From contig NZ_JANUFF010000007.1 in assembly GCF_024806495.1 (NCBI RefSeq), forward strand, positions 124,001 through 188,000: DNA of 64,000 nucleotides. The letters are read 5' to 3'. Shown here piece by piece: positions 34,413 to 43,462 of the stretch; position 1 is the stretch's first letter, and the number at the start of each line of letters is the position of its first letter. A program made the position numbers and the translations under genes. The notes below the pieces were generated by a model, which was not told the origin of the DNA, ran no database searches, and was given only the letters and a program-made list of their open reading frames with translations. Origin of the DNA: Chryseobacterium sp. JUb7 (lineage in GTDB: Bacteria > Bacteroidota > Bacteroidia > Flavobacteriales > Weeksellaceae).

Positions 34413-36167
34413 TTAGTTTATTTTAATCTCGTAAGGCATTTCCATTTTCACTTCAGATTTTAATTTCTCATCTGTAATTTGCTGGAAGATTTCATAATTA
34501 GCCTTTCCTATTTTATTCTTAATTACTCTTGCAGAAATATCATCTTCATTTAAATCCTGGAAAATCTGCTCAAATGCTGTCATTTTCTTTGGATAGGTAG
34601 CAACGTTATAAGATTTTACACCTGCCTTTTGTGCAGCAAATTTTACAGCATCAGCAAGGCTTCCCAATTCATCTACAAGTCCGATCTGCTTTGCACGGGT
34701 ACCACTCCATACTCTTCCGCCTCCTACACTGTCAATTTGTTCGAAAGTCTGTTTTCTGTTTTGGGTAACAAAATGAACAAATCTTTTATAAGTACCTTCT
34801 ACACTTTTAGTCATCATAGTTACTCCATGAGGCGTAAGACCGTTTAAGCTTGAAAAATAAGCAGAATTGGCATTGGTAGCAACAATGTCGGAACGTATCC
34901 CGTTTTTATTAGCCACTTCTTTAAAATAAGGCATTACTCCGAAAACCCCGATAGATCCTGTAAGCGTATTCGGTTCAGAATAAATCTTGTCAGCAGCCAT
35001 TGCAATATAATATCCGCCGGATGCAGCATAATCACCAAAAGAAACGACCAAAGGCTTCTTCTTCTTTAACTGCTGCAGTTCAAATAAAATCTCGTCTGAT
35101 GCATTTGCACTTCCACCGGGAGAGTTTATTCTAAGTACAACCGCTTTCACTTTATCATTATCCTGAAGATCCTTAATATATTTAACGTATTTCTTAGAGT
35201 TAATATCATTATAGTCGTCACCACTGTTGATCGATCCTGAAGCATATAATACTGCTACTTTATCTCCAGATCCGCTTTCTTCTTCATAAGAAGCAATATA
35301 TTTACCTAAAGAAATTTTATTCAGCTTATCTTTTTCTTTTAACTGCAGCTTAGATTTAATAATCTGATCATATTCGGACTGCTGGATTAATTTATCTGCC
35401 AGTTTATATTTTAATGTCAGCTCGGGAATCATTCCATATAAGCTATCAACTGATGTTCTGAACTGAGCTGTATCAATTTTTCGGGACACAGCCATCTTAT
35501 CTGCTGTATTTTTCCAGAGATCATTCAAAAGCACACTTAGCTGCTCTTTGTTCTCAGGAGAAATATCGTTTCTTAAAAACGGCTCTACTGCAGATTTAAA
35601 TTTCCCATGACGGATAACTTCTATTCCAATACCATATTTTTCAGCAAAGTCTTTAAAAAAAGTCACCTCTGTAGCCAATCCCTTTAATTCAATCATTCCT
35701 GATGGATTTAAATAATACTGATCAGCAACTGATCCTAAATAATAAGAACCCTGAGAAACATTATTTCCGTATGCATAAATGAATTTTCCACTTTTCTTGA
35801 AATCTTCAAGAGCATTTCTTAAATCATCGATTTGTGTAAGTCCGGCATTCAGATCATCTGCCTCGATACTGATTCCTTTAATATTATCATCTGTCTTTGC
35901 TTTATTGATTGCTTCCAAAGCTTCATAAATCAAAATACTTTTATTCTGATTGCTCATATTAAATATTCCGCCTTGCTCTTCAGTAGGGCTATCAATAATA
36001 TGAGTATTTAAATTAATGGTAAGAACAGAATTCTTCTTTACCACTACAGATTTATCACCACTCATAGAACTAAATACGAGTAACATAATAAAAAAGAAGA
36101 AAAATACCACGCATAGTAAGACAATTGCCACTATATTTGCTAAGACATTTTTAAAAAAACTTTTCAT
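34413..36167 (-). CDS. sppA: Signal peptide peptidase SppA, 67K type
   Basis: 584-residue double-domain serine protease. An N-terminal TM (about 9-32) anchors it in the inner membrane facing the periplasm. The C-terminal S49 half holds the nucleophile Ser in 'GDYAASGGYYIAMAADKI' and the N-terminal half supplies the Lys, as in E. coli SppA. It degrades signal peptide remnants. Divergent from folK, with 19 bp between the two start codons. Confidence 0.92.
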   Translation of the reverse strand: MKSFFKNVLANIVAIVLLCVVFFFFFIMLLVFSSMSGDKSVVVKKNSVLTINLNTHIIDSPTEEQGGIFNMSNQNKSILIYEALEAINKAKTDDNIKGISIEADDLNAGLTQIDDLRNALEDFKKSGKFIYAYGNNVSQGSYYLGSVADQYYLNPSGMIELKGLATEVTFFKDFAEKYGIGIEVIRHGKFKSAVEPFLRNDISPENKEQLSVLLNDLWKNTADKMAVSRKIDTAQFRTSVDSLYGMIPELTLKYKLADKLIQQSEYDQIIKSKLQLKEKDKLNKISLGKYIASYEEESGSGDKVAVLYASGSINSGDDYNDINSKKYVKYIKDLQDNDKVKAVVLRINSPGGSANASDEILFELQQLKKKKPLVVSFGDYAASGGYYIAMAADKIYSEPNTLTGSIGVFGVMPYFKEVANKNGIRSDIVATNANSAYFSSLNGLTPHGVTMMTKSVEGTYKRFVHFVTQNRKQTFEQIDSVGGGRVWSGTRAKQIGLVDELGSLADAVKFAAQKAGVKSYNVATYPKKMTAFEQIFQDLNEDDISARVIKNKIGKANYEIFQQITDEKLKSEVKMEMPYEIKIN

Positions 36168-36186
36168 AAATCAATCATTTTTCAAT

Positions 36187-36606
36187 ATGTCGCAACAAAT
36201 AGCCGTTTTGTTACTGGGAAGTAACTTGGGAGATCCAAAAAAAAATATAGAAACCGCGCTGAAAAAGATCGAAAGTGGTGAAAATGAGATATTAAAATTA
36301 AGTGAATTTTTAATATCAGAACCCGTAGAATTTGTTAGTTCCAATATTTTTTGTAATATTGCAACAATAATATCCACAGACTTTTCGCCTATTCAACTAC
36401 TTGATTTTATTAAAAGTATTGAAATTGAGATGGGAAGAATTAATGATTCAAAAATATCAGGAGGCTATACAGATAGACTAATAGATATTGATATCATTAA
36501 ATATAATGAATTAAAATTTTCATCAGAAAGGTTAGAAATCCCTCATAAAAAACATCTTTTTGAAAGGGAATTTTCCAGGATTTTATTAAAAAATTTATTT
36601 GAATAA
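36187..36606 (+). CDS. folK: 6-hydroxymethyl-dihydropterin pyrophosphokinase FolK
   Basis: 139-residue HPPK of folate synthesis. Motifs: 'VLLLGSNLGDPKKNIETAL' and the catalytic 'GGYTDRLIDIDII' loop (the usual R-x-x-D-x-D-I/L). I start at ATG 36187; an upstream in-frame start would lie inside sppA. It begins 19 bp from the divergent sppA start, so its promoter must lie within the sppA coding region. An OmpA-like gene follows after 17 bp. Confidence 0.93.
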   Translation: MSQQIAVLLLGSNLGDPKKNIETALKKIESGENEILKLSEFLISEPVEFVSSNIFCNIATIISTDFSPIQLLDFIKSIEIEMGRINDSKISGGYTDRLIDIDIIKYNELKFSSERLEIPHKKHLFEREFSRILLKNLFE

Positions 36607-36623
36607 AACATAAAACATATTGT

Positions 36624-37736
36624 ATGAAATTAGGTTTATTATTATTGGCCGCTTTGCCTATTGCTACTTATGCTCAGGACAGTATCGCTGTAAGTTCCAC
36701 AAACGAATATCCGAATACTTTTTCCTCAGGTTCTGCCAATGTCCAACCTTTTAATACCAAGGCTAAAAGATTTAACGATTGGTCTATTTCAATCGGTGGA
36801 GGTGCTGCATTTATGGCTCACGCTGACCTTACGTCATTCTATGACAAAAAGATCAACTGGGGTTATAATTCATATGTCAGTTTAGACAAGCAGATCAGCC
36901 ATACTTTTGGATTAAGCCTTATGTATCAAAGAGGAGAGACCAACCAAAAAGCTATGCTTGACGGACCGGCAGGAATTGCTGCAGGTGTTGCTGAAGCTAA
37001 TACAAAGTACAACCAGGTTGCCTTATTGGGAGACATTAATTTGTCAAACCTTTTAAGAAGAGTTGATAACCACTCTACTTACAGATGGGCTTTCCACGGA
37101 TATGCAGGTATTGGTGTTCAGGGATACAAAACTTCTTTGCATGACAACAACGAATTCAGATGGAGCGACGATCCTAAAAGAGTTCCTCTTTTTATCAAGC
37201 AAGATCTTGACATTAACTCCATTTTCTACCAGTTAGGAATTGGTTTAAAGTATAATTTATCTAACCGTGTCGACATTGAAGCAAGAACAATGTACATGAT
37301 CAGTGGGGATGACGAATTTGATGGTGGCGGATGGGCTGGTCCAGCGGACTATGATCCAGCATCACAGGTTTCTAAATACAACATGATCAGCAAAAGAAGA
37401 ACTGATAATGCTTGGACTGTCAACCTGGGAGTTTCTTTCAAATTAGGAAAACATCAGTCTCACTTAGCTTGGCATGATCCTTTACAAGAGGCGTACTACA
37501 GAGTCAATGTTCTTGAAAATGCATCAACAGACTTTGTTGTTTGTGAAAAAGGAGATCTTGATAATGACGGAGTATGTGACGATTGGGACAGAGAGCTTAA
37601 TACTCCTGCAGGTGCAAGAGTAGATGGATCTGGTAAAGCCTTGGATATGGATCTTGACGGTGTCATCGATTTATACGATAAGTGTGTAACAGTTCCGGGA
37701 CCTGTTGAAAACAATGGCTGTCCAACAAATAAATAA
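36624..37736 (+). CDS. OmpA-like barrel protein lacking the peptidoglycan domain
   Basis: 370 residues: signal peptide (about 1-17, 'ATYAQ'), an outer-membrane beta-barrel (about 40-290), and thrombospondin type 3 calcium repeats ('DLDNDGVCDDWD', 'DLDGVIDLYDKC', about 312-365). It ends at 'NNGCPTNK', just where its neighbour continues into the OmpA C-terminal domain. It is a paralogue of the next gene, arranged in tandem 33 bp apart, and the repeat-coding DNA is nearly identical. No frameshift or leftover OmpA domain is seen downstream of the stop. Confidence 0.88.
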   Translation: MKLGLLLLAALPIATYAQDSIAVSSTNEYPNTFSSGSANVQPFNTKAKRFNDWSISIGGGAAFMAHADLTSFYDKKINWGYNSYVSLDKQISHTFGLSLMYQRGETNQKAMLDGPAGIAAGVAEANTKYNQVALLGDINLSNLLRRVDNHSTYRWAFHGYAGIGVQGYKTSLHDNNEFRWSDDPKRVPLFIKQDLDINSIFYQLGIGLKYNLSNRVDIEARTMYMISGDDEFDGGGWAGPADYDPASQVSKYNMISKRRTDNAWTVNLGVSFKLGKHQSHLAWHDPLQEAYYRVNVLENASTDFVVCEKGDLDNDGVCDDWDRELNTPAGARVDGSGKALDMDLDGVIDLYDKCVTVPGPVENNGCPTNK

Positions 37737-37769
37737 AAATCATTTAATTAACTAAATAAAAAATACACT

Positions 37770-39230
37770 ATGAAATTAAGTTTAGCAATTGTAGCATTAG
37801 CTTTATCCGTACCAGCGGTAAGTTATGCGCAAGACTCAACTGCAGTAGTTTCAAATGGAGAGTACCCTAATACGTTCTCTTCGGGCTCTGCGAATGTTTC
37901 CCCATTTACAAACAAATCTAAAAGGTTCAATGATTGGGCGATCTCAATTGGTGCCGGTGTACCATTAATTCAATCTGCAGACTTAACATCTATAAAAAAC
38001 GGTAACGGTAAAAACCTTTTTGGTTATTCTGCATATGTAAGTATTGATAAAGCTATTACTCATGCTTTTGGTATTAATTTACAATATGACAGAGGTGAAA
38101 CCAGACAGGGTTGGTTTAATACTAAAAATGCCGCTCCTGCTAACGCTTCTGCTTACCAACAGGTTGCTGCAAGAACTCAGTATGATGCGATCTCTATTTT
38201 AGGAGATATTAACTTTTCAAACTTGTTGAGAAGAGTTGACAATCATTCTCCTTATAGATGGGCATTACACGGATATGCAGGTATCGGTACTATCGCCTAC
38301 AGAGCTTACCAGAAAGATGAAACCGGACAAAAAATGGTTACTGAAATTAAACCTTTCCAGTTAGGTTCTATGTTTGCTCAGGCTGGTGCAGGTCTTAAAT
38401 TCAAAGTTAACAGAAGATTAGATATCGAAGGTAGAGTAATGTATGTAATGACTGGCGACGATGAATTCGACGGTGGTGGTTCTAAATACAGTGCGATCAA
38501 CCAACGTGAAGAGCAGGTTTCTGATAATTTCTTCAACGCAACTTTGGGTATTTCATTAAAACTTGGAAAACACGAGTCTCATGTAATGTGGCATGATCCA
38601 CTTCAGGAAATTTATTATAAACTAGATGTTTTAGCTAACAAAAATCAGGATATCGAAGTTTGTAAGAAAGGAGATCTTGATAATGACGGAGTATGTGACG
38701 ATTGGGACAGACAGCTTGATACTCCTGCAGGAGCTAGAGTTGATGGTGCCGGAGTTGCTCTTGATACTGATCTTGACGGTGTTATCGATCTTTACGATAA
38801 GTGTGTAACAGTACCTGGACCTGTTGAAAACCAAGGATGTCCTACAGTTACACCTCCAACAGGTGGACCTGTTGATGACACTACAAGGACTTTAGAAGGA
38901 ATTGAATTTGATTTAAATTCTGACAGAATCTTACCATCTAACACTCCTATTCTTAACAACGCTGTTAACTATATCAATACATCGAATGGTAGCTATAATA
39001 TAATTGGAGCGACTGATACGAGAGCATCTGATGCTTACAATCAAAAGTTATCTGAAAGAAGAGCAAACAGTGTTAAGAAATATCTAGTGAAGAGTGGTGT
39101 AGAATCAGGAAAGCTTAACGCAATCGGTAGAGGTGAAAAAGACCTTAAATATCCAGAATGTGATCCTGCTACTAAATGTCCGGAATGGAAAAACAGAGCA
39201 AACAGAAGAGTATACTTCGAAGCTAAATAA
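37770..39230 (+). CDS. OmpA-family outer-membrane protein
   Basis: 486 residues: signal peptide (about 1-20), beta-barrel (about 40-295), thrombospondin type 3 repeats (about 312-365), a Pro/Thr/Gly linker, then an OmpA C-terminal domain (about 378-486) that binds peptidoglycan ('IEFDLNSDRILPSN...SDAYNQKLSERRANSVKKYL'). Abundant OmpA proteins of this plan link the outer membrane to the wall in Flavobacteriia. Confidence 0.94.
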   Translation: MKLSLAIVALALSVPAVSYAQDSTAVVSNGEYPNTFSSGSANVSPFTNKSKRFNDWAISIGAGVPLIQSADLTSIKNGNGKNLFGYSAYVSIDKAITHAFGINLQYDRGETRQGWFNTKNAAPANASAYQQVAARTQYDAISILGDINFSNLLRRVDNHSPYRWALHGYAGIGTIAYRAYQKDETGQKMVTEIKPFQLGSMFAQAGAGLKFKVNRRLDIEGRVMYVMTGDDEFDGGGSKYSAINQREEQVSDNFFNATLGISLKLGKHESHVMWHDPLQEIYYKLDVLANKNQDIEVCKKGDLDNDGVCDDWDRQLDTPAGARVDGAGVALDTDLDGVIDLYDKCVTVPGPVENQGCPTVTPPTGGPVDDTTRTLEGIEFDLNSDRILPSNTPILNNAVNYINTSNGSYNIIGATDTRASDAYNQKLSERRANSVKKYLVKSGVESGKLNAIGRGEKDLKYPECDPATKCPEWKNRANRRVYFEAK

Positions 39231-39253
39231 TAAACTTTATTATCAATTATATC

Positions 39254-39276
39254 AAAGTCACGCCTAGCGTGACTTT
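39254..39276 (+). terminator. Terminator of OmpA gene
   Basis: AAAGTCACGC and GCGTGACTTT form a 10-bp stem with a CTA loop, then T residues. Confidence 0.9.
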
Positions 39277-39308
39277 TTTATTATAACACTTTTCATTATT
39301 TTTACCCT

Positions 39309-41210
39309 ATGATTTCTCAGCAAGATTTTCAAGAGCTTAAATATAAAACCCTAAAATATTTTTGGGGTTATGACCATTTCAGAGATTCACAGGAAACGAT
39401 TATTGATTCTGTGATCAATGAAAAAGACACTCTTGTTCTTTTGCCAACCGGTGCAGGAAAATCCCTTTGTTATCAACTTCCAGCTTTACTGAAAGAAGGT
39501 ACATGCCTTATCATTTCTCCTCTTTTGGCATTGATGAAAGATCAGGTCAGCCAACTGAAATCAAAAGGAATAGAAGCAGAATATCTATCTTCAGAATTAG
39601 ATGAATATGATGCCGAAACTATTTACGACCGCTGTAAGGAAGGTTTAACAAAAATGCTTTATATATCTCCTGAAAGATTGACAAATAAGCAGTTTATTCA
39701 GAATATTGAAGAAATACAGCTTTCATTTATTGCGGTAGATGAAGCGCACTGTATTTCAGAATGGGGTCAGGATTTCCGTCCAAGTTATCAGAATATAAAG
39801 GAATTCAGAAAAAATAACCCTAATATCCCTTGCCTTGCCCTCACGGCAACGGCTACTCCAAAAGTTCTGGAAGAAATCAAAACAAAACTGGAACTTAAAA
39901 ATGTAACTATTTTTCAAAAAAGCTTTAAAAGAGAAAATATTAAAATTTTCTCAGAAGAAGTTTCCGATAAATTCCAACGAGTTTTTAATATTCTGAAATA
40001 TACCAATGAGTCCGGAATTGTATATGTACGAACCAGAAAAGAAGCCGAACTTCTAACCGAATTTTTACATAAAAACCAATTAAAGCATGTTGATTTTTTT
40101 CATGCTGGGTTAACAACCAAAGAAAAAAATACAAGACAGCAAACCTGGAATGCCAGTAATAATAATGTATTAATTTCCACTAATGCCTTTGGAATGGGAA
40201 TTGATAAAGACAATGTTCGTTTTGTTATCCACTACTCTCCTTCTCCGTCGATTGAAAATTATTACCAGGAAATCGGAAGGTCAGGAAGAGACGGCAAAAA
40301 AAGTTTTGCTTTTCTTTTATGGAACCAGCAGGAACTTCAGAACTTTGATCAGATATTAAAAAATCAGATTCCCAATAAAGCTGAATTTTTAAAAATCATC
40401 ACCTACCTGTACTCCATTTTTCAGGTGGCCGAATTTGAATTACCCGAAAAGGTTTTCCAGTTGAATTTTAATGGGATTCAAAATTTCACAAAATTTTCAA
40501 CAGCAAAAATTAAAAATGTCTTAAATTTCCTTCATAATCAGGAAATCATTTATTTTAATGATAATAAAAGTCTGTCTTCTTTACAACTCTTGATGCAGGC
40601 TGATGAAATTGACCAATTGCCTCAAAAAGACGCTTATTTTATCGAATTAATGCTTCGTTCTATTTCGGGAATCACGACTCATAAAGTAATGTTCAGCGAA
40701 CAGCAAGTAAGTAACAAAATAGGAATAAGCATACATTTAATAAAAGAAAGATTAAAAGAGTTACAGCAAAAAAATTATCTTGAATACGTAGATGGAGCTC
40801 TGTCAAGCATCAAGTTTTTAAAACCCCGAGATGAGAGAATCATCAACAGTTCTTACTGGAAGCTTTTCGAACATATTCAAAAAAATAAAATTCAAAAGTG
40901 GGAAGAAATGAAATTTTTCATTGAAGATAATCAGTATTGTAAAATGAAATTAATTCTTGCTTATTTTGGAGAAAAAAATTCTAAAAACTGCGGTCAATGT
41001 ACCGTTTGTGAAAAGAATAAGCAATCTATTTTCGGAAAAAATATTTCCGCACAATTACTTAATGCTTTAGCAAAAAGGCCCGCTACAATCGAAGAATTAT
41101 CCATTCAGATGAGTTTCCACTCAAAAGAAAGTATTCTAGAAAATTTAATATTTCTGCTTGATTCCGGAAAAGTAAAAATGTTGAATTTCAGGACCTATTC
41201 GTTGACATAA
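39309..41210 (+). CDS. recQ: RecQ-family ATP-dependent DNA helicase
   Basis: 633-residue superfamily 2 helicase of DNA repair. Walker A 'LLPTGAGKSLCYQ', DEAH box 'VDEAHCISEWGQDF', motif VI 'QEIGRSGRDGK', and a zinc site with Cys in 'CKMKLILAYFGE...CGQCTVCEKN' plus a winged helix. No clear HRDC domain follows, so it is a shortened RecQ type. A near-consensus box TATTTTTA ends 4 nt before the ATG, so its message may also be leaderless. Confidence 0.9.
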   Translation: MISQQDFQELKYKTLKYFWGYDHFRDSQETIIDSVINEKDTLVLLPTGAGKSLCYQLPALLKEGTCLIISPLLALMKDQVSQLKSKGIEAEYLSSELDEYDAETIYDRCKEGLTKMLYISPERLTNKQFIQNIEEIQLSFIAVDEAHCISEWGQDFRPSYQNIKEFRKNNPNIPCLALTATATPKVLEEIKTKLELKNVTIFQKSFKRENIKIFSEEVSDKFQRVFNILKYTNESGIVYVRTRKEAELLTEFLHKNQLKHVDFFHAGLTTKEKNTRQQTWNASNNNVLISTNAFGMGIDKDNVRFVIHYSPSPSIENYYQEIGRSGRDGKKSFAFLLWNQQELQNFDQILKNQIPNKAEFLKIITYLYSIFQVAEFELPEKVFQLNFNGIQNFTKFSTAKIKNVLNFLHNQEIIYFNDNKSLSSLQLLMQADEIDQLPQKDAYFIELMLRSISGITTHKVMFSEQQVSNKIGISIHLIKERLKELQQKNYLEYVDGALSSIKFLKPRDERIINSSYWKLFEHIQKNKIQKWEEMKFFIEDNQYCKMKLILAYFGEKNSKNCGQCTVCEKNKQSIFGKNISAQLLNALAKRPATIEELSIQMSFHSKESILENLIFLLDSGKVKMLNFRTYSLT

Positions 41211-41285
41211 GCAATGAGTAATCGGTCTCTGTAATTAGATCTCAATTTTTAATTTTTAAATCTTTTAATCCTTTAATAAAGACCT

Positions 41286-41293
41286 TATCTTTG
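41286..41293 (+). promoter_or_regulatory. -7 promoter box for fmt
   Basis: TATCTTTG ends only 4 nt before the fmt ATG at 41298, so transcription should start at or next to the start codon. Confidence 0.65.
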
Positions 41294-41297
41294 CATT

Positions 41298-42245
41298 ATG
41301 AAATCATTGAAAGTCGTATTCTTGGGTACTCCGGAGTTTGCAAAAACTTCTTTGGAAGCCATTCACCAATCCCATCATAAAGTGGTAGGCGTTGTAACAG
41401 TTGCTGATAAGGCTAGCGGACGCGGACAAAAAATAAATCAGTCTCCGGTAAAAGTATTTGCCGTAGAAAACAATATTCCGGTTTTTCAACCTGAAAAGTT
41501 AAGAAATCCAGAATTTTTAGAGGAATTGAGAAAATTAGATGCTGATGTTTTTGTGGTAGTTGCTTTCAGAATGATGCCTAAAGTTTTATTTGAAATGCCT
41601 ACAATGGGAACTTTCAATCTACACGCATCTCTTTTACCCGACTATAGAGGAGCAGCACCCATCAATTATGCAGTAATCAACGGAGAGGAAAAATCAGGAG
41701 CAACCACTTTCTTTATTAATGAAAAGATAGATGAAGGTAACATTTTATTACAGGAAGAATTAATCATTTTGCCTGATGAAAATGCAGGAAGTCTTCACGA
41801 CAGATTAATGGAAATGGGTTCCAAACTGGTAGTAAAAACTCTGGATGGACTGGCAGAGAATTCAATTATTGAAAAACCTCAGCCTCATGTTGAACATCCG
41901 AAAAATGCTTTTAAAATTTTCAAAGAAGATACCAGAATCGACTGGGCAAAAAACTCAAAAGAAGTTCATCAGTTTATCCTGGGAATGTCACCATATCCGG
42001 CTGCATTTACTACTTTAAAAATCGGAGAGGAGGAAAAAGGTTTAAAAATATTCGGCGGGAAATTTGAAATTTCAAATCATAATAAACCAGTCGGCAGTTT
42101 AGATATTTCAAAAAATGAATTTAAAATCTATACTCCGGATGGCATTTATTTTCCTCTCGAATTGCAGCTAGAAGGAAAGAAAAGGATGAATATCAAAGAC
42201 TTTCTGAATGGTTTCAGAAATTTTGACGAAATAAAAATGGCTTGA
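41298..42245 (+). CDS. fmt: Methionyl-tRNA formyltransferase
   Basis: Formylates initiator Met-tRNA using 10-formyl-THF. 315 residues, normal length. Motifs: 'VFLGTPEFA' at the N-terminus, the active-site 'FNLHASLLPDYRGAAPINYAV', and a C-terminal OB-like domain. The -7 box 4 nt upstream predicts a leaderless mRNA. The stop codon lies inside a perfect palindromic terminator shared with ribBA. Confidence 0.96.
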   Translation: MKSLKVVFLGTPEFAKTSLEAIHQSHHKVVGVVTVADKASGRGQKINQSPVKVFAVENNIPVFQPEKLRNPEFLEELRKLDADVFVVVAFRMMPKVLFEMPTMGTFNLHASLLPDYRGAAPINYAVINGEEKSGATTFFINEKIDEGNILLQEELIILPDENAGSLHDRLMEMGSKLVVKTLDGLAENSIIEKPQPHVEHPKNAFKIFKEDTRIDWAKNSKEVHQFILGMSPYPAAFTTLKIGEEEKGLKIFGGKFEISNHNKPVGSLDISKNEFKIYTPDGIYFPLELQLEGKKRMNIKDFLNGFRNFDEIKMA

Positions 42246-42261
42246 TATATCAAGCCATTTT
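42234..42261. terminator. Bidirectional terminator of fmt and ribBA
   Basis: A perfect 12-bp stem (42234-42245 with 42250-42261) with a TATA loop. The fmt stop codon is part of the left arm. Confidence 0.85.
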
Positions 42262-42284
42262 CTATATTTTAATACAATCAATTG

Positions 42285-43406
42285 TTATAACTGTACCATC
42301 TCTGTCACCTCAACATCATATCCTCCAACCTGAGGTTTGATATCCGGATTTTGAGTGATTACTTTAAACTTATTAATTCCAAGATTCTTTAAAATCTGAG
42401 TTCCGATTCCGTAATCTCTATAATTGAAAGCGGCTGTCGGATGTTTTTGCTGTCCATCCTGATAATTGATAAACTGTTGTAGCTTTCTCAATGTATTTTC
42501 AGAATTCGAAACGTTATTAATGAAAATTATCGCCCCTTTTCCAGCTTCATTCACCATATTGGTAACTTTCTCCAATAAAGGTTTTTCACCATTATTCAGT
42601 CTTGTCAATACGTCGAAATAAGAATCAGAGGACTGAACTCTTACCAAAACAGGCTCATCAACAGTCCAGCTTCCTTTCGTTAAAGCAAAATGAATCTGAT
42701 CATTAGAAGTTTCTCTGAAAGCACAGAAATCATAATCTCCATAAGCAGTTTTCACTTTTCTTTCTTCAATTCTTTCGATAAGATTTCCTTTTTTAAGCTG
42801 ATAATGAATCAAATCTTCAATAGAAACGATTTTCATATCGTGCTTTTGAGCAAAAACCTGTAAATCCGGCAAACGAGACATTGAACCGTCTTCATTCATG
42901 ATTTCACAGATCACACCACCTTCTTTCAAACCTGCCAAACAGGTAAGATCGATCGCAGCTTCTGTATGTCCTGCTCTTTTCAAAACACCTCCTTTTTTAG
43001 CACGAAGCGGGAAAATGTGTCCTGGTCTCATGAAATCTGTAGGTTTGGAATTTTCATCCATTAAAGCTAAAATAGTTTTTGCTCTGTCACCTGCAGAAAT
43101 ACCTGTAGAAGTTCCGTTTCCAAGAAGGTCAACCGAAACGGTAAAAGCTGTTTCTTTAGGATCGCTGCTTCTGCTTACCATTACTTCCAATCCCAGCTCA
43201 TCACATCTTTTTTCAGGAAGCGGCATACAGATAAGCCCTCTTCCGTGAAGTGCCATGAAATTGATAATCTCAGGTGTCGTCAGTTCTGCAGCACAAAGAA
43301 AATCACCTTCGTTTTCTCTGTCTTCATCATCTACTACTATGATTATTTTACCATTTTTAAGGTCTTCAATAGCCTCTGGAATAGTATTTAATTTAATATC
43401 AGACAT
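42285..43406 (-). CDS. ribB: DHBP synthase fused to a degenerate GTP cyclohydrolase II domain
   Basis: 373 residues. The N-terminal RibB half (1 to about 200) is intact: 'VDDEDRENEGDFLCAAE', 'RPGHIFPLRAK', 'GHTEAAIDL' and 'ICEIMNEDGSMSR'. It makes the 4-carbon riboflavin precursor. The C-terminal half has the RibA fold length but lacks the zinc motif (usual C-x2-G-D-x2-G-S-x-R-C-D-C-G); that place reads 'VRVQSSDSYFDVLTRLNNGE'. The cyclohydrolase is therefore probably inactive, as in RibBX-type proteins. I start at ATG 43406; the in-frame TTG 43427 is the end of the -7 box. Confidence 0.9.
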   Translation of the reverse strand: MSDIKLNTIPEAIEDLKNGKIIIVVDDEDRENEGDFLCAAELTTPEIINFMALHGRGLICMPLPEKRCDELGLEVMVSRSSDPKETAFTVSVDLLGNGTSTGISAGDRAKTILALMDENSKPTDFMRPGHIFPLRAKKGGVLKRAGHTEAAIDLTCLAGLKEGGVICEIMNEDGSMSRLPDLQVFAQKHDMKIVSIEDLIHYQLKKGNLIERIEERKVKTAYGDYDFCAFRETSNDQIHFALTKGSWTVDEPVLVRVQSSDSYFDVLTRLNNGEKPLLEKVTNMVNEAGKGAIIFINNVSNSENTLRKLQQFINYQDGQQKHPTAAFNYRDYGIGTQILKNLGINKFKVITQNPDIKPQVGGYDVEVTEMVQL

Positions 43407-43424
43407 TTTTACTTTAAATTTTTG

Positions 43425-43432
43425 CAAAGATA
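43425..43432 (-). promoter_or_regulatory. -7 promoter box for ribB/ribBA gene
   Basis: TATCTTTG on the minus strand; leader of about 13 nt to ATG 43406. No FMN riboswitch fits in so short a leader. Confidence 0.6.
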
Positions 43433-43462
43433 CTCATAAAAAAAGGCATCTTCCAATTAATA

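Noticed and set aside
36016..36186. 57-codon N-terminal extension of FolK
   Set aside because: It overlaps sppA on the other strand; the HPPK fold starts at ATG 36187.
43406..43427. Upstream TTG start for ribBA (and similar TTG starts at 8671, 28423, 32038, 44603, 47361 and 49616)
   Set aside because: Each TTG is the last three bases of an exact TAnnTTTG box, and a better ATG lies 9-30 bp downstream.
43406..43462. FMN riboswitch ahead of ribBA
   Set aside because: The predicted leader is about 13 nt and no RFN-element sequence is seen.
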